From Phytophthora hibernalis (lineage: Eukaryota; Oomycota; Peronosporomycetes; Peronosporales; Peronosporaceae), in the NCBI GenBank assembly GCA_012656075.1, contig JAAKBF010000171.1, positions 1,984,001 to 2,048,000 on the forward strand: a stretch of 64,000 nucleotides of DNA, in the 5' to 3' direction. The notes under the pieces are model-generated. The model made no database searches. It had not been told where the DNA came from and saw nothing but the letters and a program-made list of their open reading frames with translations. Positions 44,483 to 53,808 of the stretch are shown in pieces. Within the stretch, counting starts at the first letter, position 1; each line of letters starts with the position of its first letter. Both the position numbers and the translations under genes were made by a program.

Positions 44483-46563
44483 CTATCCAATCTTCAACCC
44501 GTCTTCGACCTCCATAGGCGTCACTGTCTCAGTCGTCGGCGCTGGAGGAGGCTGAGTGTACGCATACGGTGCTTCGTCCTTCTCCTCGTCGCTGTCAAAA
44601 TCACTCCCAGCGTCGTCCGCGTCCAACAATGCGGCGAAGCGTCCGAATTCCTGTTCACGTTTGAACTGCGAGAATGCTGGTGCTTTGGGTTTCGCCTTTG
44701 TTTTTCCACGGCTCTGCGTCTGCGTCCGTGTAATAGGCTTGGGCTGGCGTTCATTCAGCCGTTGCGAGGTCTGCGGTGCTTCCACGTCTTTGCCCGCAGT
44801 TGAAGTTGTCGACCGTTCTCCTCTGGTTGTGAACTCTGCCTTCTCCTTCCTCTCGTCTTGTGTGGGGTCCCCGTCTACTCTCACGTTTGTAGGTGCTTCC
44901 GCCGCGTTCTTGCCGTTGCGGTGCTTAACTACAGTGTACCCGTCGTCTGTTACCTGGCGGGCTGTTGCCTTCGCTCCTGCAGAGATCGTCTGCCTCCATG
45001 CAGTCGTCCCTGCTGGTTTCGACTTCTGGTTGGGTTCGCCTCGTGCCGCCTCAGGTCCCACATCCTGTTGCACCAATTCTGCTGGTTCTATCGTGTGCAT
45101 TTGGCATTCAGGGGTCCAGCCAGCTCCAGCTGTAAGGTGTCCAAGAAAGACGTCAGACTCTCCCCATCGGTGTGGCTGTATTGAATCACTTCCCCGACCT
45201 CGTAAACCGGGAGTGGTCCCGAATATGTCCGCTTTAACTTGGCATTGAGATTTTCCAAGTGCCAAGGCTTTGCCTTGCAGAAGCCTGTCGTGTGATGCGG
45301 CGTGTAACATCGCGCACACTGCAATCTTCGGTGTACTACATTGTGGTGGATTGTCACCAGATGGCCATGCATTTCCAACTTCGTTACTCCTCGTAATACT
45401 TGAGGGCATTGTTCAGATTGGAATCTTAGCAACATGTATCGATTGTCAATGATGTCCGTCGATTCCAGCCGGGGTCGTTCCGCATCGACCACGTGCACCC
45501 CTGGCAATCGCCCCAAGGTCGCTAATAGAACCACTAGTTCGATGGCTTCGGCCCCGTATATGCGCCCGGCATGTTGTCGGCTGAGTCTGGCCTGTTGGTA
45601 CGTGCCATTCGCCGCATCTTCGTCGGAGTCTTCAAGTTTCACACACGTGCCGTTGAGCCGGAGTGCGATTCCCGTGTAAAAGGCTGCCACTCTTGGTGAG
45701 TTGAATACAAACTTGAGGGTGTGGATGCCATCAAAGTGTATCATCTTCACGTCTCCCATCAGGCGAGCGATCATTTGGCGTCCCCGCGGTGAGTCCGCAT
45801 TCGCAGCATATAACTGAGCGAACAACGCAGTGTGCGTCATGTTGCGCCTAAGTCGACCTTTAAGAGTTACGTCCGCTGTCAGCATCACTTCCAGATGTGA
45901 TTCGTGGAATTGCTCCAACATAGCTCTCTGCAGTAACGGCAGTGTCGCCTTGACGAACATCGGTGCGTGCGGCAATTCGAGGGTGCGATCGAGGTACGCT
46001 AACAGCGTTTCCATCTCGTCAGCCGTGAGAGTGCGTAGTGCATCATCAGAATGGGCCTTGGTCGGTTCCATAGCCACACGTCGAAGGTGTGTTTGGCGCT
46101 CCGAGTCTTCCTGATCCGATGAGGCCGCCCAGTCTCGGGACAGCGTCTCAAGCAGGGCGTGGCTTTCTCGAGGTCTCCAGTTGCCGCTCACCGTCCGCGG
46201 AGTCTGTGTGGGTTCATCCGGTGTTACCGGTCCACCAGTGCGGACCGCGTTAGCGTAGGTCGCCGTTGCTAGCGACGTGCGGTTGGTCTCTTCGGACTGT
46301 TGTGCCGCTGCCTTCACCTTTCCTTCCGCAGTAAGACCCCTTGAGCCCCTCTTCTCCCCTTGTGCGTCCGATGGTGTCGTCACAAGCGCTGAAAAGAGGG
46401 CCAGGGTGTTGGGATCAGTTGTGGTCAGTTGGTGTGGTCCACCAAGATGAGTGGTTGGAGGTTGTGGCTCTGCCGACTGTTCCGCAGCCGACGACCCCCC
46501 TCTGTCGCGTCTGCTCCTGGGTCTCCGGCGGAGGGTCCGGCGGTTGATGCCCGTGCCTCCCAC
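44483..46563 (-). pseudogene. LINE ORF1: gag-like nucleic-acid-binding protein
   Basis: ATG 46563 opens a 491-residue frame with a basic N-terminus (RRTLRRRPRSRRDRGG), a central helical region (DEMETLLAYLDRTLELPHAP, LLATLGRLPGVHVVD) and a zinc knuckle (CARCYTPHHTTGFC). It stops at 45088, but an overlapping frame continues to 44483 with a charged tail (FSQFKREQEFGRFAALLDAD then acidic residues), so one base is probably gained or lost in the CCCC run near 45110. ORF1 proteins coat LINE RNA. It is the best preserved part of the element. Confidence 0.72.
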
Positions 46564-46740
46564 TGGCCGTGGGAGACGATGTCATCCTTCGGCTTCTTCG
46601 TGAGTTAGTGTCCGACGGTGTGTGTTCCTGGTGCTCCAAATCCTCAGGCTGGTAGGGGTCCTCTTACAAATCCTCCTCCCGGTTCGGGAGAAAGTTGAAA
46701 AGTGCGGTTGGACAAATGCATGGTACGTACTAGTGTGGGG

Positions 46741-47070
46741 GATTAAGATTAAGTAGTACTTCAGTTGTACTTAAGCAGTACTTCAGTTGTATTAAAGCAG
46801 TACATCAAAATGGGTGGACCCCATTTGGACAGATCAGATTAGACAGGTATTCAGTATGTAGATAGTTAGTAGTAGTTAGAAACCACACAACAGTGTTCTT
46901 AATATAAGTCAGTTTAACTCTAACCCGGAAGTTCGCAAGTCAATTGGTACTCGGTACTATATTGGACAGGAAGGCCAGGCCTTTGCAAGCTAACAGCAGG
47001 AACGCCAAGCGTCTGTTGTGGCCATCGCGTCAACACTTCCTCTAAGGCTAAGATGCGTGTGACCCCGTCA
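46741..47070 (+). repeat. Gypsy LTR (5' of the plus-strand element)
   Basis: About 330 bases preceding the gag start, closely similar to the reverse complement of 56790-57095 (shared ATGGGTGGACCCCATTTGGA and TTATATTAAGAACACTGTTG). It ends with the palindromic GTGTGACCCCGTCACAC, after which the two copies diverge, marking the LTR edge. Two 23-25-base direct repeats around CAGTACTTCAGTTGTA lie near its left end; the true left edge is uncertain. Confidence 0.72.
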
Positions 47071-47136
47071 CACCTGGTAGCACTTGTAGTCACCCCGCGA
47101 CCGGCGCGGATCACTACAATCAAGATCTCTCGGAGC

Positions 47137-48153
47137 ATGGATGACTCAGGGAGCCAACTGCCGTCTCGGCAGGACTTTCCTCACCTCTCAGACGCCCACT
47201 GGGCTACGTTGGAGAAGATGGTCAGTCTTCTGGGCGAGGCAACATTCGCTGGATTCCCCAACCTGCCTGCGGAGCAGCAGAGGGCGCACGTGGAACGCTT
47301 CGACAAGTACGAGTCGTCGCTGGTAGCCCAGGTGAGCGCTGCAGCGCAGGAAGCTGCTCGCGAAACAATGCGAGCTGAGGCATAGAGTGCGGCGCAAGTG
47401 AACCCTCGGGTCCTGCTCCGTACGCTGCGCGACAAGGGACAACGAAGCCCGTCAAGATGTCGATGCCGACATTTGACGGAAAATAAGCAGACAGTGGTCT
47501 TCTGGATTCGAGAGATCGAGATAGCGCTGAGCGCTGGGCAGATCTACGAGTTCAGGGCCCAAGTCGCCTTCGCGCTTTCCAATCTGGGAGGACGTGCACG
47601 CGCATGGGCGATGGCACGGGAGACGTCGTCTCCGGGGTATTTCACCTCGTCGGCATTCATGGAACAAGAGCTGCGTTCGACATTCCTCTTGGCCAATGTG
47701 GCTTATCGCTATCGGTCGCTCTTCTTGCGCTGCAAGCAAGGAAATCGTACGCTTCAAGACTACGTCATGGAACTGCAGAGCCTCGAGGCCGCTATGGCGG
47801 GCGCTCCTCTCTGACGACGTCAAGGTGACGGTCTTCATGGACGGCGTTTGGCCGGTTCAGGTCCGACGGAGCTCTTCCGCAGACAGCCGAAGACTTTCAA
47901 CGATGCGGTGCACGTTGCCATGCTGGAAGATGATTGCGTGCGCTCGGCGCGGGGGTATGCGGGTCGCTCGGATACGGCTAATGCCGGTCCCATTCCCATG
48001 GAGATCTCGTCGGCTGAATCGGCCCAACCTCCGCACAACCAACGCACGAGTGGTCGTTGCTTTGGATGCAGCCACCAGCTTGGTCACTTCTGTCGGAACT
48101 GTCCAACGAACCCGTGGAAGGTAGGCAAGGCCAAGGTGGCTGCCGTCCCTTAA
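47137..48153 (+). pseudogene. Gypsy gag with zinc knuckle
   Basis: ATG 47137 follows the LTR by about 65 bases and starts MDDSGSQLPSRQDFPHLSD. A TAG at 47383 interrupts the frame. Gag core text follows (TVVFWIREIEIALSAGQIYE, NLGGRARAWAMARE, LRCKQGNRTLQDYVMELQSL), with the short stretch before it read best in another frame (KPVKMSMPTFDG). The frame 47848-48153 ends in the knuckle GRCFGCSHQLGHFCRNC, spaced C-x2-C-x5-H-x4-C, one residue longer than usual. At least one stop and two frameshifts. Confidence 0.8.
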
Positions 48154-48339
48154 CATGATCGAATCTACGGGGTCGGAAAGCGACGAGTCCCACTAGGTGC
48201 GGGACGCCCTACTGGGAGACTTCGCTCCTCCTGGAGTTCGGTGGCTCTGCCACCTCCGCCTTCTCCCAGGGACGACACTGTTGTGTCTCTCCGTGTCCGC
48301 CGCGCGGTCTAACCTAGTGGTCGTCACTGCCAGCGTTAA

Positions 48340-48670
48340 AGATTAGGATGAACCGCTGACGATCCTGATTGATTCGGGAGCGTCCTACAATTTTTGCGAC
48401 GAAGTCCAGCGTGGCCCGGAACAGTGCATTGTATGATAGTGCTTTGGAAGCATCTAAGAATAATACCAATGTATCTGTTCGCCTGGCGACTGGGTCCATC
48501 GTGTCTACGCGAAAGGTTCTCCTATCCTTGGACGTTAAGTTTGACGACTTCAACTCGGTCGAGCCGGTCATTATCCTTGACTTGAATGATCGGTACGATT
48601 TTATCCTCGGCATGCCTTGGTTGACAAAGCACGAGTCTTGTATTGACTGGATAAGTCGCACCATCGGTGC
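48340..48670 (+). pseudogene. Gypsy aspartic protease
   Basis: The active site LIDSGASYNFCDEV is read near 48358-48402. The rest of the fold is in the neighbouring frame: VRLATGSIVSTRKVLLSLDV and YDFILGMPWLTKHESCIDW, the standard end of gypsy proteases before RT. One frameshift near 48405. The RT that should follow is absent (see the deletion finding). Confidence 0.8.
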
Positions 48671-48957
48671 TAGTCACAAGCCCCTCGCGGACAGATCCCT
48701 GGCGGGTCATGTCCCCTCCTCTTCCCGAGACGGGTTTGTGCACAAGCATCGCGTGTCACGCGGCGAACGGCACTTCGCAGGTACTACGGAAGTACTCGAA
48801 CTGCCTACGGCATTGCCGTCCGCGAGCCCTGAATCTTCAAGAGCCTACGGTGGATGTGGGAGAATGTACGGAGTTACGTGTCTGTCTCACGTTGAGGCTC
48901 ATGTATCTCTCAAGATCAAGAGCGTCGCTCAGGCCCGTGGGGACGGCGATGATCAAG

Positions 48958-49165
48958 GCGTCGAAGCTGGGTCAGCTCGCGCAGAACACGTCGCTGGAGC
49001 CGGTGCTAGCGCAACGAAGAGTGGTCGAGAAGGGTCTCCTACTACGCAAAGCGTCGATGCTGGGTCAGCTCGCGCTGGACAAGTCGCTGGAGCCGGTGCT
49101 CACGCAACGAAGAGTGGTCGAGCAGGGACTCTCACGATGGAAGCCGCGAAGGCTGGGTCAGCCGC
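48958..49165 (+). repeat. 93-bp in-frame tandem repeat
   Basis: Units begin with GCTGGGTCAGC at 48966, 49059 and 49152, exactly 93 bases (31 codons) apart: two full units and a short third. In one frame each reads AGSARA.. VAGAGA.ATKSGR. It lies in the gypsy element at the point where RT, RNase H and the integrase core are missing. Confidence 0.88.
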
Positions 49166-49997
49166 AACAAGGTCACACCGCGGGCGGTGTCCATGGCAAC
49201 GCGTACACGTTGGACCTGCCGTCGGCTATGACCACGCACCCGACGTTCTACGTGGGCCTTCTCAAGCCCTATCACCAGGTCGAGGCGAACGAATCTGAGA
49301 GTCCGACGGATTCGCGAAGTGACGAAAGGCGTTCGCCATCAACTGTATCATGTCCTGTGAAGGAATGGCCGCAGCAGGTGGAGCAGCCGCTGGGGGATCA
49401 GTCGGAGGAGCACGGCTCTACACCGCCTCGACGCGAGAGTAGAGGTCGCGGAGCTACACAAAGTGCTTCTGAAGCTCAGCACGGTCATTCGCGATAGCCC
49501 TCTCGCTCTCCGAGCATCGATAGAGGGCGTGTCGAAGGCCCTCGCTCAGGCGATCGAGCTGCCGCTGGTGATCACTCGCACTGCGTTTGAGATGAGTCAC
49601 GCTTGGAGACAAGGGATTCACAGTCGACTTGACGGAGTGTAGAGACCATCGCAGGGCCACCACATCAGTCCTCTGCGACTCCAAGAGCCGTTGACAACCC
49701 TCCGCGGCAGTCACGAGCTTCGTGTGGTCAGAATAGCCAACAGGCGCTGGGGCGCGCGACGCCGTCGACGCGTCCGTTGCGTCCCCCGCCCCACTGATTG
49801 GTAATGAGGGCACTCTCTACTTTCATGTCGAGAGAATACTGAGGCGCCGCGGGCGTAGCGGTCACTACCAATACCTGGTGAAGTGGCGCGGCTACCCAGA
49901 GGATCAAAGCACGTGGGAGGCTGGTAGCCGTCTCTCGGAGGACTGCGCCGACATCGTGTCCGCTTATGACCGCTCCCCTGGAGCTGGTCGGCGCTAA
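49155..49997 (+). pseudogene. Gypsy integrase C-terminal tail and chromodomain
   Basis: The frame to 49497 contains the end of a gypsy integrase (NAYTLDLPSAMTTHPTFYVG then LLKPYHQVE), followed by disordered sequence. A separate open stretch 49737-49997, without its own ATG, ends with a good chromodomain: FHVERILRRRGRSGHYQYLV, KWRGYPEDQSTWE, then LSEDCADIVSAYD and stop TAA at 49995. Chromodomains guide chromovirus integration to particular chromatin. A frameshift separates the two parts. Confidence 0.83.
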
Positions 49998-51591
49998 CTG
50001 CGCCAAGAACACTGAACGGTTCTACCGGCTGCGACTGCCATGACTTCTGGATCTTCTGCACAACCTCCTCGAGGATAACGCTCGGTATGGGCTTCAAGAG
50101 CTCAAGATATCGGATGCGCCGCTGGCCGTCCACGATGGACTTCGCCATGCGGAAGCGAAGGCGCCGTCAGGTCAGCCAGTCGATGCGATAGGGCGAGTCC
50201 GTGAACTCGGGCAAGGGGTATAGCAGCCAGTCTGTGAACTCGCGTTCGTTGGACTGACGGGCGAGACCCGTGTCGTCGTAGAGGACGACGGGACACTCGT
50301 CGTAGTGTTCCACCGTCTTACCCGGCTCCCGACTCTGTCGATCCTCGAAACAAGGAGAAGCTGCTCGCGCTGCGATAGTGGCCCGTACGGGAGTATCGCG
50401 AGTGCGAGCAGCTGCTCCTTGTTTCGAGGTGCCGCAGGCTCGTGATCGCGCTTCGAGATTCGCCGCGCGCAGCAGCCTCCCTCACATCGCGGATGCGATC
50501 GTGAATGTGCTGGCGGTTGTCGGGCTGAAACATCTCACCGGGTACGTCATCACCGTCGCCGACGTTGGTGATAACTTGGGCTTCCCGCTTGGTGGCTTCA
50601 GGAGCAGCACATGCGACAGCAGCAGCACTGCGAGGCGTTGCAGGACTCCCCGGATGGAGCTGCCACTGCTTCTCCGTGAGCTTGGGTGAAGTGCTTGGGT
50701 CGTCGACCTCGCCCGACTCCATATCCGACTCGCCGTAGTCAATCTCGTTCGAGGCAGCCTCCTCTGAGCGGCGCTTCACGTCACTTGTCGAGACCGGCTC
50801 GGGTTTGCGATCGGTAGATGCCGCAGCGTCCTTGGGTGCTGCACTGGTCTGCTTCGCAGTCGCCGAGAGCGCCTTTTCGTCGCCGGCCTCGGAGGCCTTG
50901 TCGCCGTCAGCTTTGGGAACCTCGCCGTCGCCGTTAGTGGATTTGTCGACGTCCCTCGGGGCTTTGGAAGCTGTACCGTCGTCGACAGCAGCTCTGTAAG
51001 CCTCGCCGTCGCTGCCCGAAGCTTTGTCTTCACGGTCCGGGACTTTGGAAGTTATTCCCGTCGCTGCCGTCGTTGCCGTCGGCACGCAGGTATCTCCCGC
51101 TCTTGGGGCTTTGTTGTCTTGGTGCTCGGGGCTGTCGTCGCCGAGGACGAGGTTCGGGTTCGTCTCGCCGTCGTAGTCCGTCTCGTCCTCTCTGTCGCCG
51201 CTGCCGCCTTCGTATTCTTCCTGTTGGACCGGGATCTGGTCGCAGCAGGCGTTGCCTTGTCGCCGGACTTCTTGGAAGCTTTCTTCGGAGGCCGGGGCGG
51301 CTTCTTCACTTGGGCTTCGCCGCCCTTCGTCTTGGTGTCGGCGGCATGTAGCGCCTTGGGGTCAGCGCGCTTTGGCATCGCAAGTGGTGCTGGTCTTGGA
51401 CTGGTGCCCGGTGGGCGTCGTGGGTTCTCGGCGGGTGTTCGCTCGGGCGCAGATTGCGGGAAAAGGCGTTGCCTGTGCAGTTCTCTGGATTTCCCTGGGA
51501 CAAGGTGCTTCCCGTTTGGGTGTGGGAGGGTGTAATGGAGCCACTTTCCACAACACAAGACAAACTCGTACGTGTTGTCCGCACCGCCCAT
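49998..51591 (-). pseudogene. Low-complexity gag-like ORF, minus strand
   Basis: Minus-strand frames starting at ATG 51591 (MGGADNTYEFVLCCGKWLHY) give a Lys/Pro/Thr/Ala-rich basic region, then in another frame (51085-50318) a Glu/Asp/Ser-rich region (DYGESDMESGEVDDPSTS). From about 50310 a frame reads DECPVVLYDDTGLARQSNER, TDWLLYPLPEFTDSPYRIDW, one stop, then MAKSIVDGQRRIRYLELLKP and helices to about 49990. This resembles a retroelement gag but I do not recognise the family. The start ATG lies inside repeat B2 of the neighbouring Ngaro-like element. Confidence 0.45.
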
Positions 51592-51614
51592 GTTTGAGGG
51601 TGCGGTGAGCGGCC
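51546..51614 (-). repeat. Split direct repeat B2
   Basis: TTCCACAACACAAGAC, then AACTCGTACGTGTTGTCCGC and ACCGCCCATGTT, as in B1. B1 carries about ten extra bases (TCCATGGGGC) and B2 about ten different bases before GTGAGCGGCC. Confidence 0.8.
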
Positions 51615-51639
51615 TTTTACGGTGTGGTGGGAGGGTTTG

Positions 51640-51789
51640 CTGCGAGCGAGAAAATTGGCGAGCGAGAAGCTATCTGCCTAATGACTAAGAAGCTTGGCTA
51701 AACGTACTTCCTTCTCCGATGATCTCAGCGCCTTGGGAAAGGAGACTTGCCGTTCGGAAAACCAGATATCCTTACGAATATCTTGCATT
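51640..51789 (-). repeat. Split direct repeat A2
   Basis: 150 bases matching A1 (55743-55892) end to end with about nine differences, for example shared GAGAAGCTATCTGCCTAATG. It abuts B1 directly. Confidence 0.9.
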
Positions 51790-51860
51790 TCCACAACACA
51801 AGACTCCATGGGGCAAACTCGTACGTGTTGTCCGCACCGCCCATGTTGTGAGCGGCCCCA
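51789..51860 (-). repeat. Split direct repeat B1
   Basis: Matches B2 at 51546-51614, with small indels. It lies between the recombinase gene and A2. Confidence 0.82.
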
Positions 51861-51894
51861 ATTAAAATTCTTGCCGCGAACTCAAGATTGGAGT

Positions 51895-52906
51895 TCAAAT
51901 CATCTTGCGGGCGAGCCCGACGGTGGCCTGGTCAGCCAGCACTGGATACGCCTCAAAGCAATTGCTCATACATCTTCCAAGTAGTTTGATAGAGATACCG
52001 TCTGCTTTTCCATTCAGTAGTGCTTTAGCGCCGCCGATCCGGATTGAATGCGACGAGTAATTGACTGGAGGCACTCCAATACTCGAAGCAAGAGACTTAA
52101 ACGACCGCACCACCTCTGTCGTGCTCAGATCCGCGCAGAGGTGTACCATTTTTCTACACTGCAAATCTTCCCTTGCCTGTTTGATGTGCTTCAGTGCTTC
52201 TTTTGGACAAAAGAGTGAGACACCAGTTATGTGCATCGTTCGCCACGTCCATATTGATCGTTCTTGCCTCCGGCTGATCTAATGGTGACCGACGTCGCTG
52301 CTTGAAATGAACAGGGTACTCCATGTACGTCGGAGAAAACGCGTAGGTCGCCATAAGGCAGTACGCGTGATGATACCCTCCGATTTGCAAGTACTCGGAC
52401 CGTCGCAAAAGAAAGAAGTAGGCCAACAGGACGGAACCCCATAAGAGTCGGCTGCGGGGATGTGAGAAACGAAGGCGCTGGTACAGCAGACGAAGGAATG
52501 CCGGACTGATCGGCTGCTTCTTCGATACTGGATCCGACAGTCTTTTGATTCCCCACATGAGAATCTCGAGGTCTGGAGTGGGCCTGATCTCCATACTCAA
52601 TTGACGTCGATGGTACCAACGAATACTGGAAAGATTCAACTGGATCGTGCTATACTGATTTCCATATTTTCCATTCCACCCGTATCGCCAACAATAAATT
52701 GCAAACAATCCGAGCTTTGTGTTTGCTGCTGCCATGTCGGCGTTCATCCACTCCGACCACTGCAGCATCCGTGAGAACCGGCACCAATGCAACCAATGGA
52801 TTTGGTATTTTAGAGAAGTAGATCCGGCAATGGCGTGTCCGCGGAGCACTTCTCCCAGAGCCGACAAAGATCGTTGTGAGGCGCGCGGACTGAAACCTGC
52901 GTCCAC
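51895..52906 (-). pseudogene. Tyrosine recombinase of the Ngaro-like element
   Basis: The N-terminal frame (52906-52154) has the SAM-like region and the first catalytic Arg in LAYFFLLRRSEYLQIGG. A frameshift near 52245 moves to the frame ending 51895, which has LFCPKEALKHIKQAREDLQ, then SHSIRIGGAKALLNGKADGI (His-x-x-Arg box) and LGRCMSNCFEAYPV (nucleophile Tyr). The R-H-R-Y set is complete. The enzyme would integrate circular cDNA by site-specific strand exchange in place of a DDE integrase. Confidence 0.85.
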
Positions 52907-53394
52907 CCATACGATAGGTTAGTCCATGTTAAATGCAGGGGATGATCAGCAGACCAGGCTCGCGACCCCGCGTCGGCCATCACATTCTGCACGCCAGGAA
53001 CGTGCTGGGCAGAGCAAACGAGAAAATATTGAAATTCAGCCAGCGACAACAGCCTATTGTAAAGGTGTGCTCGAGGTTGGTGGATGGCACGTCGCTGCGT
53101 CCATGACACAGCACTCGTGCTATCAATCCTAAAACATATGTGGACCGTCGTTTGCGTATTGAATTTTGACGATATCGGGCCCCACAAAAGAGCAACAAGT
53201 ATGCCACTTTGTAATTCACGCACATTGATTGAATTGTCAGACTTGTCCGTCGCGAAGGCTTCCTGAGTGGCTTTCGTAAAACGCACTCGGATGTACTGGC
53301 GGAGATGGGGCTCTAGTACGCAGAGTCCCTCGTCTGATGCGTCAATGTGGACATGCACTGTTGAGGTCAGCCACGAAACACCGAATGTCATCAT
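52810..53394 (-). pseudogene. RNase H domain of the Ngaro-like element
   Basis: A 194-residue frame: VHVHIDASDEGLCVLEP (first Asp), SINVRELQSGILVALLWGP (Glu in the helix), VHICFRIDSTSAVSWTQRR (Asp) and VPGVQNVMADAGSRAW (the His/Asp end). This is the RNase H form typical of DIRS-order elements, placed directly upstream of the recombinase, whose frame it overlaps. The domain appears unbroken. Confidence 0.82.
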
Positions 53395-53596
53395 CTATTT
53401 CAATGCAGGTGTGGTCATCGCACCAGAATGACCCAGCTAGCTGAGGGTGAACGGCTGATGTTGACAGTCCACGCTCGTACAATCTGTTAATGAAGGAAGT
53501 AGACCCGCACCAGCCGAAACCACAAGATAAATCAATCACCAGGAGATCTCCGATCACGAACGCGAACATGTGTACCTGGTCTGCGTGAATAGGCAC
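53342..53596 (-). pseudogene. Reverse transcriptase remnant of the Ngaro-like element
   Basis: A short frame retaining RT blocks: VIGDLLVIDLSCGFGWCGST and SFWCDDHTCIEIDDDIRC. The latter is the catalytic x-D-D box in the form common to DIRS elements, where the second residue pair is followed by His. The fingers region upstream is missing or too altered to read, so most of the RT has been lost. Confidence 0.68.
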
Positions 53597-53808
53597 GTGC
53601 CTATGATGAAGATCCGACTGTGTGGATACTGTCTTCGAAGGTTAAAAATCTCTTGGTGATGTCCTGCGGCGGATTGTAAGTGATCTCTAGTAAGAACTCC
53701 ATCTTCGACATGTCTAACTGTCCACGTATTTCGCGTGCGCTGCTGTCACTTGCTGGCACACAGTGTTAGATGGCAAAGAACATTTACTCCCTACCGGCTC
53801 GTTCGCCG

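Larger units (their letters stand above)
36600..46640 (-). mobile_element. Non-LTR retrotransposon (LINE) with OTU, APE, RT, zinc finger and RNase H
   Basis: About 10 kb on the minus strand without LTRs. ORF1 (46563-44483) is gag-like with a CCHC knuckle. ORF2, broken into many frames, reads in order OTU-like protease (about 44.0-43.3 kb), unassigned linker, apurinic-type endonuclease (41.9-40.9), reverse transcriptase (40.2-39.0), Cys/His C-terminal region (38.7-37.3) and RNase H (37.3-36.8). APE plus RT places it in the LINE class. C-terminal RNase H is known in the I, Tad and R1 groups and in some L1 lineages. The exact 5' and 3' ends and any poly-A tail are not clear, so the limits are approximate. 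Confidence 0.85.

Noticed and set aside
44556..45248. Plus-strand 230-residue ORF
   Set aside because: Antisense to the charged tail of LINE ORF1; Cys/Ser/Val-rich shadow.
47048..47070. GTGTGACCCCGTCACAC as an operator or terminator
   Set aside because: It is at the end of an LTR and recurs in the inverted LTR copy, so it is part of the LTR edge.
49454..49813. Minus-strand 119-residue ORF with coiled-coil look
   Set aside because: Overlaps the plus-strand gypsy tail and chromodomain linker. It could be a real fragment, but nothing in it is recognisable, and the plus-strand chromodomain is much stronger.
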